Numbered from the stretch's first letter, positions 1 through 5,585 are shown. The stretch is DNA of 5,779 nt from Pusillimonas sp. UBA6240 (GCA_002441445.1 DJWC01000150.1:2001-7779); one strand, 5' to 3'. Program-made: numbers and translations. Notes: generated from the sequence alone by a model not told the origin.

Positions 1-470
1 AGCAGCTTCATGCGATAGACGTTGGACGCCTGGCGGCGCACATCTTCGCTGCCCATGTAGACCACGCACTCCAGGCCGTAGCGGGCCGCCACGGTGGCGG
101 TCGCCACCCCATGCTGGCCAGCGCCGGTCTCGGCGATGATGCGCGGCTTGCCCATGCGGCGCGCAAGCAGAATCTGGCCGATGCAATTGTTGATTTTGTG
201 CGCGCCGGTGTGATTGAGATCTTCGCGCTTGAACCAGATCTGTGCGCCGCCCAATTGCTCGGACCAGCGCCGCGCATGGTAGACCGGACTGGGGCGGCCG
301 ACGAAATGGCGCAGCTCGTAGGCGTATTCTTCCAGAAAGCCGGGATCCGAGCGGTATTTGTCGTAAGCGGCGCGCAGCTCGTCCAGGGCATGCACCAGCG
401 TTTCCGCAATGAAGGAACCGCCGAACTGGCCGAAATGCCCTTTCGTATCGGGCAGAGCATAGGATTTCAA
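1..470 (-). CDS. trpB: Tryptophan synthase beta chain (partial, N-terminal 156 codons)
   Basis: TrpB condenses indole with serine to give tryptophan, using PLP, in the cytoplasmic alpha2-beta2 complex with TrpA. The visible protein begins LKSYALPDTKGHFGQFGGSF, the family N-terminus, and continues through the PLP segment KREDLNHTGAHKINN (residues 81-95). K92 is the Schiff-base lysine, and E114 in AETGAGQHG (113-121) matches the catalytic glutamate of Salmonella TrpB. The reading runs off the left edge after YMGSEDVRRQASNVYRMKL. TrpB proteins are usually near 400 residues, so roughly 40% is present. The start is TTG at 470: an in-frame TAA lies six codons upstream and no ATG or GTG intervenes. 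A weak GAGAG precedes it by about 8 bases. trpA probably follows beyond the edge, but this is not seen. Identity is secure; the start is well supported. Confidence 0.97.
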   Translation of the reverse strand, partial: MKSYALPDTKGHFGQFGGSFIAETLVHALDELRAAYDKYRSDPGFLEEYAYELRHFVGRPSPVYHARRWSEQLGGAQIWFKREDLNHTGAHKINNCIGQILLARRMGKPRIIAETGAGQHGVATATVAARYGLECVVYMGSEDVRRQASNVYRMKL

Positions 471-541
471 GGCATTACTCTCTGGTTATGCAAGACTATC
501 GCAAACGGCTCCGGGGGCGGCGCGTTCGCAGCTAAGGGCGC

Positions 542-547
542 ATTTTA
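542..547 (-). promoter_or_regulatory. Candidate -10 box for trpB
   Basis: Read on the minus strand this is TAAAAT in the context GGGTTAAAATGCG, like the GGTAAAAT -10 style common in Betaproteobacteria. It would start RNA near 535, giving a leader of about 65 bases before the TTG start. I see no good -35 box: the expected place is occupied by the GC-rich hairpin behind relA. The 123 bases between relA and trpB hold no other gene. Confidence 0.35.
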
Positions 548-556
548 ACCCACTGC

Positions 557-573
557 CCGGGCGCGAGGCCCGG
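557..573 (-). terminator. Weak GC-rich hairpin after relA
   Basis: A 6-bp perfect stem (CCGGGC at 557-562 with GCCCGG at 568-573) and a 5-base loop begin about 20 bases past the relA stop codon. No T-run follows on the minus strand, so it is not a canonical intrinsic terminator. It may slow or trim relA transcripts, or relA transcription may read into trpB. Confidence 0.25.
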
Positions 574-593
574 CCCATCTGCGCGGCCGGCCT

Positions 594-2867
594 TCACAGC
601 CGGCTGGCGGAGACGCCGGGCACCTCGTTCAAAGCAGCCAGCGCCCGGCTGATCTGCTCCCCGTTCCTGACCTCCACGGTGAATACCATGTGGGCCAGCG
701 AACGGCGGCTGTGCGTGTTCACGCTGACCACATTCAAGCGCAGCTTGGCGAATGTCTCGGACAGATCGCGCAGCAGATTGGCGCGTTCCTGGGCGCGTAT
801 GCTGATATCCACGGGATACAGGGTTTCGCCCGTATCTCCCCAGTCCACATCGATGAGCCGCTCGGGCTGGCGCGCCGCCAACTGGGCGTATGAAGCGCAA
901 TCGCGCCTGTGTATGGACACTCCCCGGCCGCGCGTCACGAAGCCGACGATGTCGTCGGGCGGCGCCGGGCGGCAGCAGCGCGCCAACTGGGTAAGCAGGG
1001 AATCGACGCCCACCACCAGCACGCCGCTCTTGCCGGTCGTGGCGACACTGGCCACACCGCTGCCATGGATGCGGGCCTCGAGGCCGGCGCCGCCCGGCTC
1101 GGCGGCTTCCGCGCGCGGCTTCCCGCCCGCAAGCAGATAATCGATCTGCCGGAGGCTGAATTCTTCTTTGGCGACCGCCACGTATAAATCGTCGGCGCGG
1201 GCGAAATCCAGCTGCTGGGCGAGCTGCTCGAGATTGACGGCCGTCTTGCCCAGGCGCTGCAGCTCTTTTTCCACCATGGCCTGGCCTTGGGCTATGCGCT
1301 GCTGCAGCTCCACCGCGTTGAACCAGGCCCGCACCTTGGCGCGCGAACGCGGGCTGGCCAGAAAGCCCAGCTGCGGATTGAGCCAGTCGCGCGACGGCCC
1401 GCCCGATTTGGCGGCGATGATTTCGACGGTCTGGCCGGTGGACAGTTGCGTGAGCAGCGGCACCATCTGCCCATCGACGCGCGCCCCCCTGCAACGGTGC
1501 CCCAGATCCGTATGCAGGTAGTAGGCGAAATCGATGGGCGTCGAGCCCGCGGGCAATTCTATGACGCGCGCCTGAGGCGTCATGACGTAAATGCGTTCGG
1601 CGGACCCGCCGGCCGACGCCTTGCTTGCATCCGATGGCGGCTCGGCGCCATCCCCCCCGGGCGCCGGCGGCGCGGCGCCGCCGTCTTTTTCCCAGGCCAG
1701 CAATTGGCGCATCCAGGCGATTTTTTGATCATAGCCGCCGGCGGCGGCCACTTGCCCGCCGCGCGCGCCGGCCTCCTTGTACCGCCAGTGCGCCGCCATG
1801 CCGTATTCGGCGAACTGGTGCATTTCGCGCGTGCGTATCTGTATCTCGAAGCAGCGCCCCGCGCTGTCGGCCACCACGGTGTGCAAAGAACGGTATCCGT
1901 TGGGCTTGGGCCTGGATATATAGTCGTCGAATTCGTCGGCCACCGGCGTCCACATGGAATGCGCCAGGGCCAGCACCGCATAGCAGGCGCGCTCGTCCTC
2001 GACGATGACGCGCAGGGCGCGCAGGTCGTAGAGCCGGGCGAAGTCCAGATGCTTGTTGCGCATCTTGTTCCAGATGCTGTAGATATGCTTGGGCCGGCCC
2101 GAAACCTCCGCCGGAATGCGGGCATCGCGCAGCGCGTTTTGCAACTGCGCCACCGCGGCGTCGATGAAAGCTTCGCGCTCGACGCGCTTTTCTTCAAGCT
2201 GCCTGGCGATGCCCTTGTAGATATCCGGCTCGAGAAAACGGAACGCCAGATCTTCCATTTCCCATTTGACCTGCCATATGCCCAGGCGGTTCGCCAGGGG
2301 CGTGTACAGCTCCATGGTTTCCAGGGCGAAACTGCGGGGACAGGGCTTGCGGGAACTTGCGTACCAGCGCAGCGACTGCAGGCGCGACGCCAGGCGCATG
2401 ACGACGATGCGCAAATCCGCCGCCATGGCGAGCAGCATCTTGCGCTGCATTTCCTTCTGATCCGTGCCCGCGGCCGCGCTGTCGCGCGCCTGGGCCGCCA
2501 TATGTCCCAGGCGCAGCAGCGCGCGCGTGCCTTGCACCAGGGAAACGACGGCGGGGCCGAAATCCTTGCGCATGGCGTCCTGCCCCGGGTCCCTGGAGCC
2601 ATCCGCCGGCAGAACGGCAAGCAAAGCGCTGGCGCGGGTGTCGGCGTCGGTGCCGAGTTCGGCCAGCGTGCGCGCGACCGCCGCGCAATGCTGATCCAGC
2701 GGCTCGCCGGTGCTCGCCTGCAGGCCGCTCAGCGGCTCGCGCACCCATTGCACCGCCTTGGCCAGCAAGCCGCGCCCCGCATCGTCCAGCCCCCGGCCCG
2801 CCTCGGCGAACCATGGGGCGTCGAAAGGAGGAGCATCGCTTTCCGGTAAAGTAGGCATCGGGGTCAT
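594..2867 (-). CDS. relA: (p)ppGpp synthetase RelA
   Basis: RelA transfers pyrophosphate from ATP to GDP or GTP when uncharged tRNA sits in the ribosomal A site, making the stringent-response alarmone. From ATG 2867 the protein is 757 residues, close to family length. Order: a degenerate HD hydrolase-like region (about 50-190) without a recognisable HDxxED motif; the synthetase domain (about 240-360) with RPKHIYSIWNKM (258-269), EFDD (312-315), PNGYRSLHT (322-330) and EIQIRT (341-346); TGS (424-486); a Cys-rich region with RCCRP (630-634) and HRRDC (653-657); and ACT (685-755). EFDD is the ExDD signature of synthesis-only RelA, unlike RxKD of SpoT-type enzymes. A Gly/Ala/Pro-rich linker (about 368-422) flanks a conserved MRQLLAWEKD. 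The start is uncertain: ATG 2858 and in-frame TTG 2900 are alternatives, and none has a clear ribosome binding site. Divergent from the flavodoxin gene. Confidence 0.96.
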   Translation of the reverse strand: MTPMPTLPESDAPPFDAPWFAEAGRGLDDAGRGLLAKAVQWVREPLSGLQASTGEPLDQHCAAVARTLAELGTDADTRASALLAVLPADGSRDPGQDAMRKDFGPAVVSLVQGTRALLRLGHMAAQARDSAAAGTDQKEMQRKMLLAMAADLRIVVMRLASRLQSLRWYASSRKPCPRSFALETMELYTPLANRLGIWQVKWEMEDLAFRFLEPDIYKGIARQLEEKRVEREAFIDAAVAQLQNALRDARIPAEVSGRPKHIYSIWNKMRNKHLDFARLYDLRALRVIVEDERACYAVLALAHSMWTPVADEFDDYISRPKPNGYRSLHTVVADSAGRCFEIQIRTREMHQFAEYGMAAHWRYKEAGARGGQVAAAGGYDQKIAWMRQLLAWEKDGGAAPPAPGGDGAEPPSDASKASAGGSAERIYVMTPQARVIELPAGSTPIDFAYYLHTDLGHRCRGARVDGQMVPLLTQLSTGQTVEIIAAKSGGPSRDWLNPQLGFLASPRSRAKVRAWFNAVELQQRIAQGQAMVEKELQRLGKTAVNLEQLAQQLDFARADDLYVAVAKEEFSLRQIDYLLAGGKPRAEAAEPGGAGLEARIHGSGVASVATTGKSGVLVVGVDSLLTQLARCCRPAPPDDIVGFVTRGRGVSIHRRDCASYAQLAARQPERLIDVDWGDTGETLYPVDISIRAQERANLLRDLSETFAKLRLNVVSVNTHSRRSLAHMVFTVEVRNGEQISRALAALNEVPGVSASRL

Positions 2868-2869
2868 GG

Positions 2870-2893
2870 TTGACAGCAGCGTTGACGGCAGCG
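2870..2893 (+). repeat. 12-bp tandem repeat TTGAC(A/G)GCAGCG
   Basis: Two adjacent 12-bp units, TTGACAGCAGCG (2870-2881) and TTGACGGCAGCG (2882-2893), differ at one base. They lie just upstream of the preferred relA ATG, in the relA leader if that start is right. Each carries a -35-like TTGACA/TTGACG facing the flavodoxin gene, but neither has a convincing -10 box 16-18 bases downstream. Confidence 0.7.
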
Positions 2894-2918
2894 CTGGCAA
2901 AAAAGTTATGCAGGCGAC

Positions 2919-2924
2919 TCTATA
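2919..2924 (-). promoter_or_regulatory. Candidate -10 box for relA
   Basis: TATAGA on the minus strand would place the relA RNA start near 2912 and a leader of about 45 bases before ATG 2867. The -35 is poor: CTGTCG at a 16-base spacing matches TTGACA at only 3 of 6 bases. It overlaps the plus-strand box at 2921-2926. Confidence 0.35.
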
Positions 2925-2926
2925 CT
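2921..2926 (+). promoter_or_regulatory. Candidate -10 box for the flavodoxin-family gene
   Basis: TATACT matches the -10 consensus at 5 of 6 bases and would start RNA near 2933, about 27 bases before ATG 2960. No good -35 lies at 16-18 bases; the A-rich tract around 2899-2904 sits there instead. Four bases are shared with the opposing relA -10 candidate. Confidence 0.4.
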
Positions 2927-2959
2927 AACGTGTACCGGGCCGACAGGACATATAAGCTC

Positions 2960-3475
2960 ATGACTCCCGCAGAAATAAAGACCTTGCTCATCGTCTGGCA
3001 TTCGCGCACCGGCGCCGCCCGGCAGATGGCGCAAGCGGCGGCCAACGGCGCCCGCGACATTGCCGCGCAGCTGCAGGCCGAGGACGCATTGAATATAGTC
3101 GTCAAGGAAGCCGCGCAGGCCGAAAGCGGCGATTTGCTCGGCGCCGACGCCTATGCATTTTGCGCGCCCGAAAACCTCGCGGCGCTCAGCGGCGCCATGA
3201 AGGAATTCTTCGACCGCAACTACTATGGCGTGCTGGATCGGCTGAATGGCAGGCCTTATGTGATCATGGTCAGCGCGGGCTCGGACGGCAGCGCCGCCGT
3301 CAGGCAAATGGAAAGAATCTGCACCGGCTGGCGCCTTGCGCCGGCCGCGGCGCCCCTGATCGTCAATACCGCCGCCCAGACGGCCGAGGCCATACTCGCC
3401 CCCAAGCGCATCACGGACGCCGACAAAAGCGCCTGCGCGACCCTCGGCGGCACGCTGGCCGCCCTGCTCCTTTAA
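2960..3475 (+). CDS. Flavodoxin-family FMN-binding protein
   Basis: This 171-residue cytoplasmic protein has a flavodoxin-like fold and probably binds FMN as an NAD(P)H-dependent reductase or electron carrier; its partner is unknown. A hydrophobic first strand, TLLIVWHS (8-15), leads into the phosphate-binding loop SRTGAARQM (15-23), comparable to the T/S-x-T-G-x-T loop of flavodoxins. CAPENLAALSGAMKEFFDR (68-86) matches the second flavin-contacting segment of the WrbA/FMN-reductase group, followed by RPYVIMVSAGSDGS (98-111). No signal peptide or membrane segment is seen. ATG 2960 is chosen because AGGA at 2945-2948 precedes it, although at a long spacing of 11 bases; the frame is open upstream but residues before it look unlike the family. 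The gene diverges from relA, converges with the RidA-family gene and ends in TAA directly before a strong hairpin. Three of nine isoleucines use ATA. Confidence 0.88.
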   Translation: MTPAEIKTLLIVWHSRTGAARQMAQAAANGARDIAAQLQAEDALNIVVKEAAQAESGDLLGADAYAFCAPENLAALSGAMKEFFDRNYYGVLDRLNGRPYVIMVSAGSDGSAAVRQMERICTGWRLAPAAAPLIVNTAAQTAEAILAPKRITDADKSACATLGGTLAALLL

Positions 3476-3477
3476 GC

Positions 3478-3499
3478 GCTCCGGGCCGGCGCCTGGAGC
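3478..3499 (+). terminator. Strong hairpin directly after the flavodoxin gene
   Basis: GCTCCGGGC (3478-3486) pairs with GCCTGGAGC (3491-3499) over nine base pairs, one of them G-U, around a CGGC tetraloop. It starts two bases after the TAA stop. No T-run follows on either strand, so it may mark or protect an mRNA 3' end rather than act as a classic intrinsic terminator. Confidence 0.45.
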
Positions 3500-3503
3500 C
3501 TAT

Positions 3504-3566
3504 GCCTCAAAGACTGAGCCTCAAAGCCTGTGTATCGCGCCTACGCTCCGAGCTCGTGCCTCAAGA
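3504..3566 (+). repeat. Short direct repeats GCCTCAAAG
   Basis: GCCTCAAAG occurs at 3504-3512 and exactly again at 3518-3526, a 14-base period. A degenerate copy, GCCTCAAGA, lies at 3558-3566. GGAGCCT also recurs at 3495-3501 and 3575-3581. They fill most of the 137-bp gap between two convergent stop codons. I assign no function. Confidence 0.5.
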
Positions 3567-3612
3567 ACCCGCTTGGAGCCTGCGTTCCAGGCCCGCTATC
3601 GACACACGCCGG

Positions 3613-3966
3613 CTACGGCAGAGCCGCCGTCACCACGATTTCCACCTTGTAATCCGGATTGGCCAGCCGCGCCTCGATCGTGGCGCGCGGGGGCGCGTTG
3701 CCGGGCGCCACCCAGGCGTCCCAGGCCTTGTTCATGCCGTCGAACTCTTTCATGTTGGCGATGAATATCTGCGCCATCAGGATGCGGGACTTGTCCGTGC
3801 CCGCCGTCGCCAGAAGCTTGTCTATGGTTGCCAGCACCTGCGCCGTCTGGCCTTGTATATCCAGCTTGGGATCGTCCGGCACTTGCCCTGCGAGGTAGGC
3901 GACGCCATTGAAGATCGCCATGTCAGACAAGCGCTTTTCCACATTTACCCGTTCGACTTCTTTCAT
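3613..3966 (-). CDS. RidA-superfamily protein, YoaB-like
   Basis: The 117-residue product belongs to the RidA (YjgF/YER057c/UK114) superfamily of small, usually trimeric cytoplasmic proteins. RidA itself hydrolyses reactive enamine/imine intermediates released by PLP enzymes. The visible motifs fit E. coli YoaB better than RidA: EKRLSDMAIFNG (10-21) replaces the GPYxQ region, followed by YLAGQVPDD (24-32), MNKAWDAWVAPGNAPPRATIEA (78-99) and NPDYKVEI (103-110). R94 and E109 align with catalytic R105 and E120 of E. coli RidA, so deaminase chemistry is possible, but loss of GPYxQ makes the substrate uncertain. The start at ATG 3966 is firm: GGAGG (3974-3978) lies 7 bases upstream, and upstream in-frame residues do not resemble the family. 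Same strand as pncB but separated by 344 bases, so probably transcribed alone. Three of eight isoleucines are ATA. Confidence 0.93.
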   Translation of the reverse strand: MKEVERVNVEKRLSDMAIFNGVAYLAGQVPDDPKLDIQGQTAQVLATIDKLLATAGTDKSRILMAQIFIANMKEFDGMNKAWDAWVAPGNAPPRATIEARLANPDYKVEIVVTAALP

Positions 3967-3973
3967 GCAAAAT

Positions 3974-3978
3974 CCTCC
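3974..3978 (-). promoter_or_regulatory. Ribosome binding site GGAGG of the RidA-family gene
   Basis: GGAGG on the minus strand sits 7 bases before ATG 3966. It is the best Shine-Dalgarno site in the window and decides the start of this gene. Confidence 0.85.
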
Positions 3979-4035
3979 AAGACAATAGGAACAACACAGG
4001 TGATTCCAGCCGCCCGCAATGGCGCGCAACATGCC

Positions 4036-4090
4036 GCGCGGCTCCGTAAAAGGCGTGGGCCGGCGCGCCCCGCATTCGCCGGAGCCGCGC
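4036..4090 (-). repeat. Perfect 11-bp inverted repeat upstream of the RidA-family gene
   Basis: GCGCGGCTCCG (4036-4046) and CGGAGCCGCGC (4080-4090) are perfect reverse complements around a 33-base spacer that itself holds the palindrome GGCGCGCC. A run of six A/T pairs (4091-4096) borders the outer edge. On the minus strand this gives T6 before the stem, the wrong side for a terminator. It could form a 5' leader structure in the mRNA or be a protein-binding palindrome. Confidence 0.75.
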
Positions 4091-4101
4091 AAAAAAGAGT
4101 G

Positions 4102-4107
4102 ACTTTA
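4102..4107 (-). promoter_or_regulatory. Candidate -10 box for the RidA-family gene
   Basis: TAAAGT on the minus strand, in the context TTTGCTAAAGTCAC, lies in the only AT-rich patch of this gap. RNA would begin near 4095, so the 11-bp inverted repeat would sit at the very 5' end of a leader of about 130 bases. The -35 position (TGCGGG at 17 bases) is poor. Confidence 0.3.
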
Positions 4108-4229
4108 GCAAATTTTGGACCTTTCCCGCAGCCGGGTGCGCCCCGACGGTCATGCGGGAGCAGCCATCACGTGGGCGCATCGGTCGGGCGGCGCGACAGC
4201 CGCGCGGGGCTACGCAGGCGTGGCATCAC

Positions 4230-4258
4230 ACGCGGCGCGGCGCTCACGTGGACGCGCC
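4230..4258. repeat. 8-bp inverted repeat around CACGTG
   Basis: GCGGCGCG (4230-4237) and CGCGCCGC (4251-4258) are perfect reverse complements separated by 13 bases that include CACGTG at 4243-4248. It lies about 53 bases past the pncB stop on the pncB-downstream side. No T-run follows. It may shape the pncB 3' end, or it may be chance in a CG-rich sequence. Confidence 0.4.
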
Positions 4259-4310
4259 GCACGCGCACAGCCGCCGCACGAGCGCGGCATTCACGCGGAG
4301 AGCGGCCATC

Positions 4311-5486
4311 TTACGCGGGCGGCAATTGGAACACCTGACGCAGGTAGGCGAGATAGGCGGGATCGTCGCACATGGTTTTTTCCGGGGCGTCCGACACCTT
4401 CGCGACCGGCTGCCCATTGCAGCGCACCATCTTCATGACGATCTGCAAGGGCTCGTGCCCCAGGTCGTTGGTCAAGTTGGTGCCTATGCCGAAGGAGATC
4501 TTGCAGCGGCCCGCGAAGTGCTTGGCCAGCTCGATGGCGCGCGGTATGGTCAGCGCGTCGGAAAACACCAGCGTTTTGGTGCGCGGGTCCGTGCGGTTTG
4601 CGGCGTAGTGCGCCAGCAGCCTTTCCCCCCATACGAAGGGGTCGCCCGAATCGTGGCGGGCGCCGTCGAAAAGCTTGCAGAAATACATGTCGAAATCGCG
4701 CAGGAAGGCGTCCATGCCATAGACGTCCGACAGGGCGATGCCCAGATCGCCCCGGTATTCCTTGGCCCAGACTTCCAGCGCGAACACCTGCGAATCGCGC
4801 AGGCGCGGCCCCAGCGCCTGGCAGGCCTGCAGATATTCATGCCCCATGGTGCCCAGCGGCGTCACGCCATGCTTCATGGCCAGCTTGACGTTGCTGGTGC
4901 CGGCGAAATGCACGCCCATCTGGGCTTTCATCGTCCTGACCACTTCCTGATGCCACACCTTGGAAAAGCGCCGGCGGGTGCCGTATTCGGCGACGCGGAA
5001 ATCGGCCAGGTCGGGATCGTCGGTGACCAGCTGCATCTTCTTCTGCAAGCGCTGGCGCCCCTCTTCCCATGCCGGCTCTATGCAGACGTTGCGGAAATAC
5101 ACCTCGTTGACGATGGCCAGCACGGGAATTTCGAACAATATGGTGTGCAGCCAAGGCCCTTTCACTGTAATGTCGATCTCGCCCGGCGTGGCGGCCCTGG
5201 ACACCCGTATGCATTTCTCGGGCATGTGGAACAGGCCCAGGAAATCGACGAAATCGCTTTTGATGAAACGCAGGCTGCGCAGGTACTGCAGCTCTTCCTC
5301 GGCAAAACGCAGCCGGCACAAGTGATGGATTTCCTCGCGGATTTCGTCCAGATAAGGAGCCAGATCCACATTGGGCGTGCGGCATTTATAGCGGTATTCG
5401 ACCTGCGCTGCGGGAAAGTGATGCAGAACCACCTGCATCATGGTGAATTTATAGAGGTCGGTATCGAGTAACGAGGTGATTATCAT
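4311..5486 (-). CDS. pncB: Nicotinate phosphoribosyltransferase
   Basis: PncB joins nicotinate and PRPP to give nicotinate mononucleotide, with ATP hydrolysis, the entry step of the Preiss-Handler NAD salvage route in the cytosol. The 391-residue product matches the length and motif order of E. coli PncB: SLLDTDLYKFTM (5-16), GPWLHTILFEIPVLA (110-124), GTRRRFS (169-175), GTSN (196-199), TPLGTMGHE (209-217), MDAFLRDF (258-265), RHDSGDP (277-283), then VFSD and FGIGTNLTNDLG near the C-terminus. H216 in GTMGHE aligns with the histidine that is transiently phosphorylated in the enterobacterial enzyme. ATG 5486 is chosen because homology begins there; an in-frame TTG at 5522 would add 12 unrelated residues. 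No Shine-Dalgarno site is visible. The gene diverges from fdxA with a 186-bp gap. Several isoleucines use ATA. Confidence 0.97.
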   Translation of the reverse strand: MIITSLLDTDLYKFTMMQVVLHHFPAAQVEYRYKCRTPNVDLAPYLDEIREEIHHLCRLRFAEEELQYLRSLRFIKSDFVDFLGLFHMPEKCIRVSRAATPGEIDITVKGPWLHTILFEIPVLAIVNEVYFRNVCIEPAWEEGRQRLQKKMQLVTDDPDLADFRVAEYGTRRRFSKVWHQEVVRTMKAQMGVHFAGTSNVKLAMKHGVTPLGTMGHEYLQACQALGPRLRDSQVFALEVWAKEYRGDLGIALSDVYGMDAFLRDFDMYFCKLFDGARHDSGDPFVWGERLLAHYAANRTDPRTKTLVFSDALTIPRAIELAKHFAGRCKISFGIGTNLTNDLGHEPLQIVMKMVRCNGQPVAKVSDAPEKTMCDDPAYLAYLRQVFQLPPA

Positions 5487-5536
5487 CGCGAACAGGGCAG
5501 AGTTTCGCCTACCATAGCACAAGGCTGAAGCGCCAT

Positions 5537-5566
5537 GTTACATGAGCCCGCTTTGCCCCCGGTCAA
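5537..5566 (-). promoter_or_regulatory. Proximal promoter candidate for pncB
   Basis: On the minus strand, TTGACC (5566-5561) is followed after 18 bases by TGTAAC (5542-5537), 5 of 6 and 4 of 6 matches to consensus. RNA would start near 5530, about 44 bases before ATG 5486. An alternative still closer is the extended -10 TGCTATGGT (5519-5511), which lacks a good -35. Confidence 0.35.
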
Positions 5567-5585
5567 TACATTGTTTCCGGCCCAG

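Larger units (their letters stand above)
3967..4310. other. 344-bp intergenic region between the RidA-family gene and pncB
   Basis: No convincing protein gene lies here: frames that stay open across it are extensions of antisense frames over neighbours. The part near the RidA-family gene (3967-4130) holds its ribosome binding site, a large inverted repeat and a short AT-rich stretch at about 4091-4124. The remainder (4131-4310) is very rich in CG dinucleotides and carries two CACGTG palindromes (4168-4173 and 4243-4248). An inverted repeat surrounds the second. I saw no RNA gene or riboswitch that I recognise. Confidence 0.6.

Noticed and set aside
468..547. Tryptophan attenuator leader peptide before trpB
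   Set aside because: Between the predicted start and the TTG codon there is no small frame with tandem Trp codons. The only nearby ATG (ATGCGCCCTTAG) overlaps the -10 box and would not be transcribed whole.
532..1494. A 320-codon minus-strand frame overlapping the 3' part of relA
   Set aside because: It is a shifted frame of relA, whose TGS, Cys-rich and ACT domains are intact in the correct frame. There is no sign of a frameshift.
1287..2849. A 520-codon open frame on the plus strand opposite relA
   Set aside because: relA on the minus strand has full-length family motifs. The opposing frame has an Arg/Ala/Gly/His-rich composition with no recognisable domain, typical of antisense frames in high-GC genes.
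2870..2959. N-terminal extension of the flavodoxin-family protein
   Set aside because: The frame is open upstream, but the 30 extra residues are Arg/Ala-rich, cross the predicted promoter and do not resemble the family. ATG 2960 has a weak AGGA and fits the first beta strand.
4036..4096. Intrinsic terminator from the 11-bp inverted repeat
   Set aside because: The T/A run is on the wrong side: on the minus strand T6 precedes the stem, and on the plus strand A6 follows it. Neither direction gives a stem followed by a U-run.
3160..4338. A 392-codon plus-strand frame crossing the flavodoxin gene, the RidA-family gene and the gap
   Set aside because: It runs out of frame through two real genes and across non-coding DNA. 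The predicted protein is Arg-rich without domains or a ribosome binding site.
4152..5471. A 439-codon open frame on the plus strand opposite pncB
   Set aside because: pncB is unmistakable on the other strand, and the antisense product has no recognised motif. It stays open because of GC-rich third positions in pncB.
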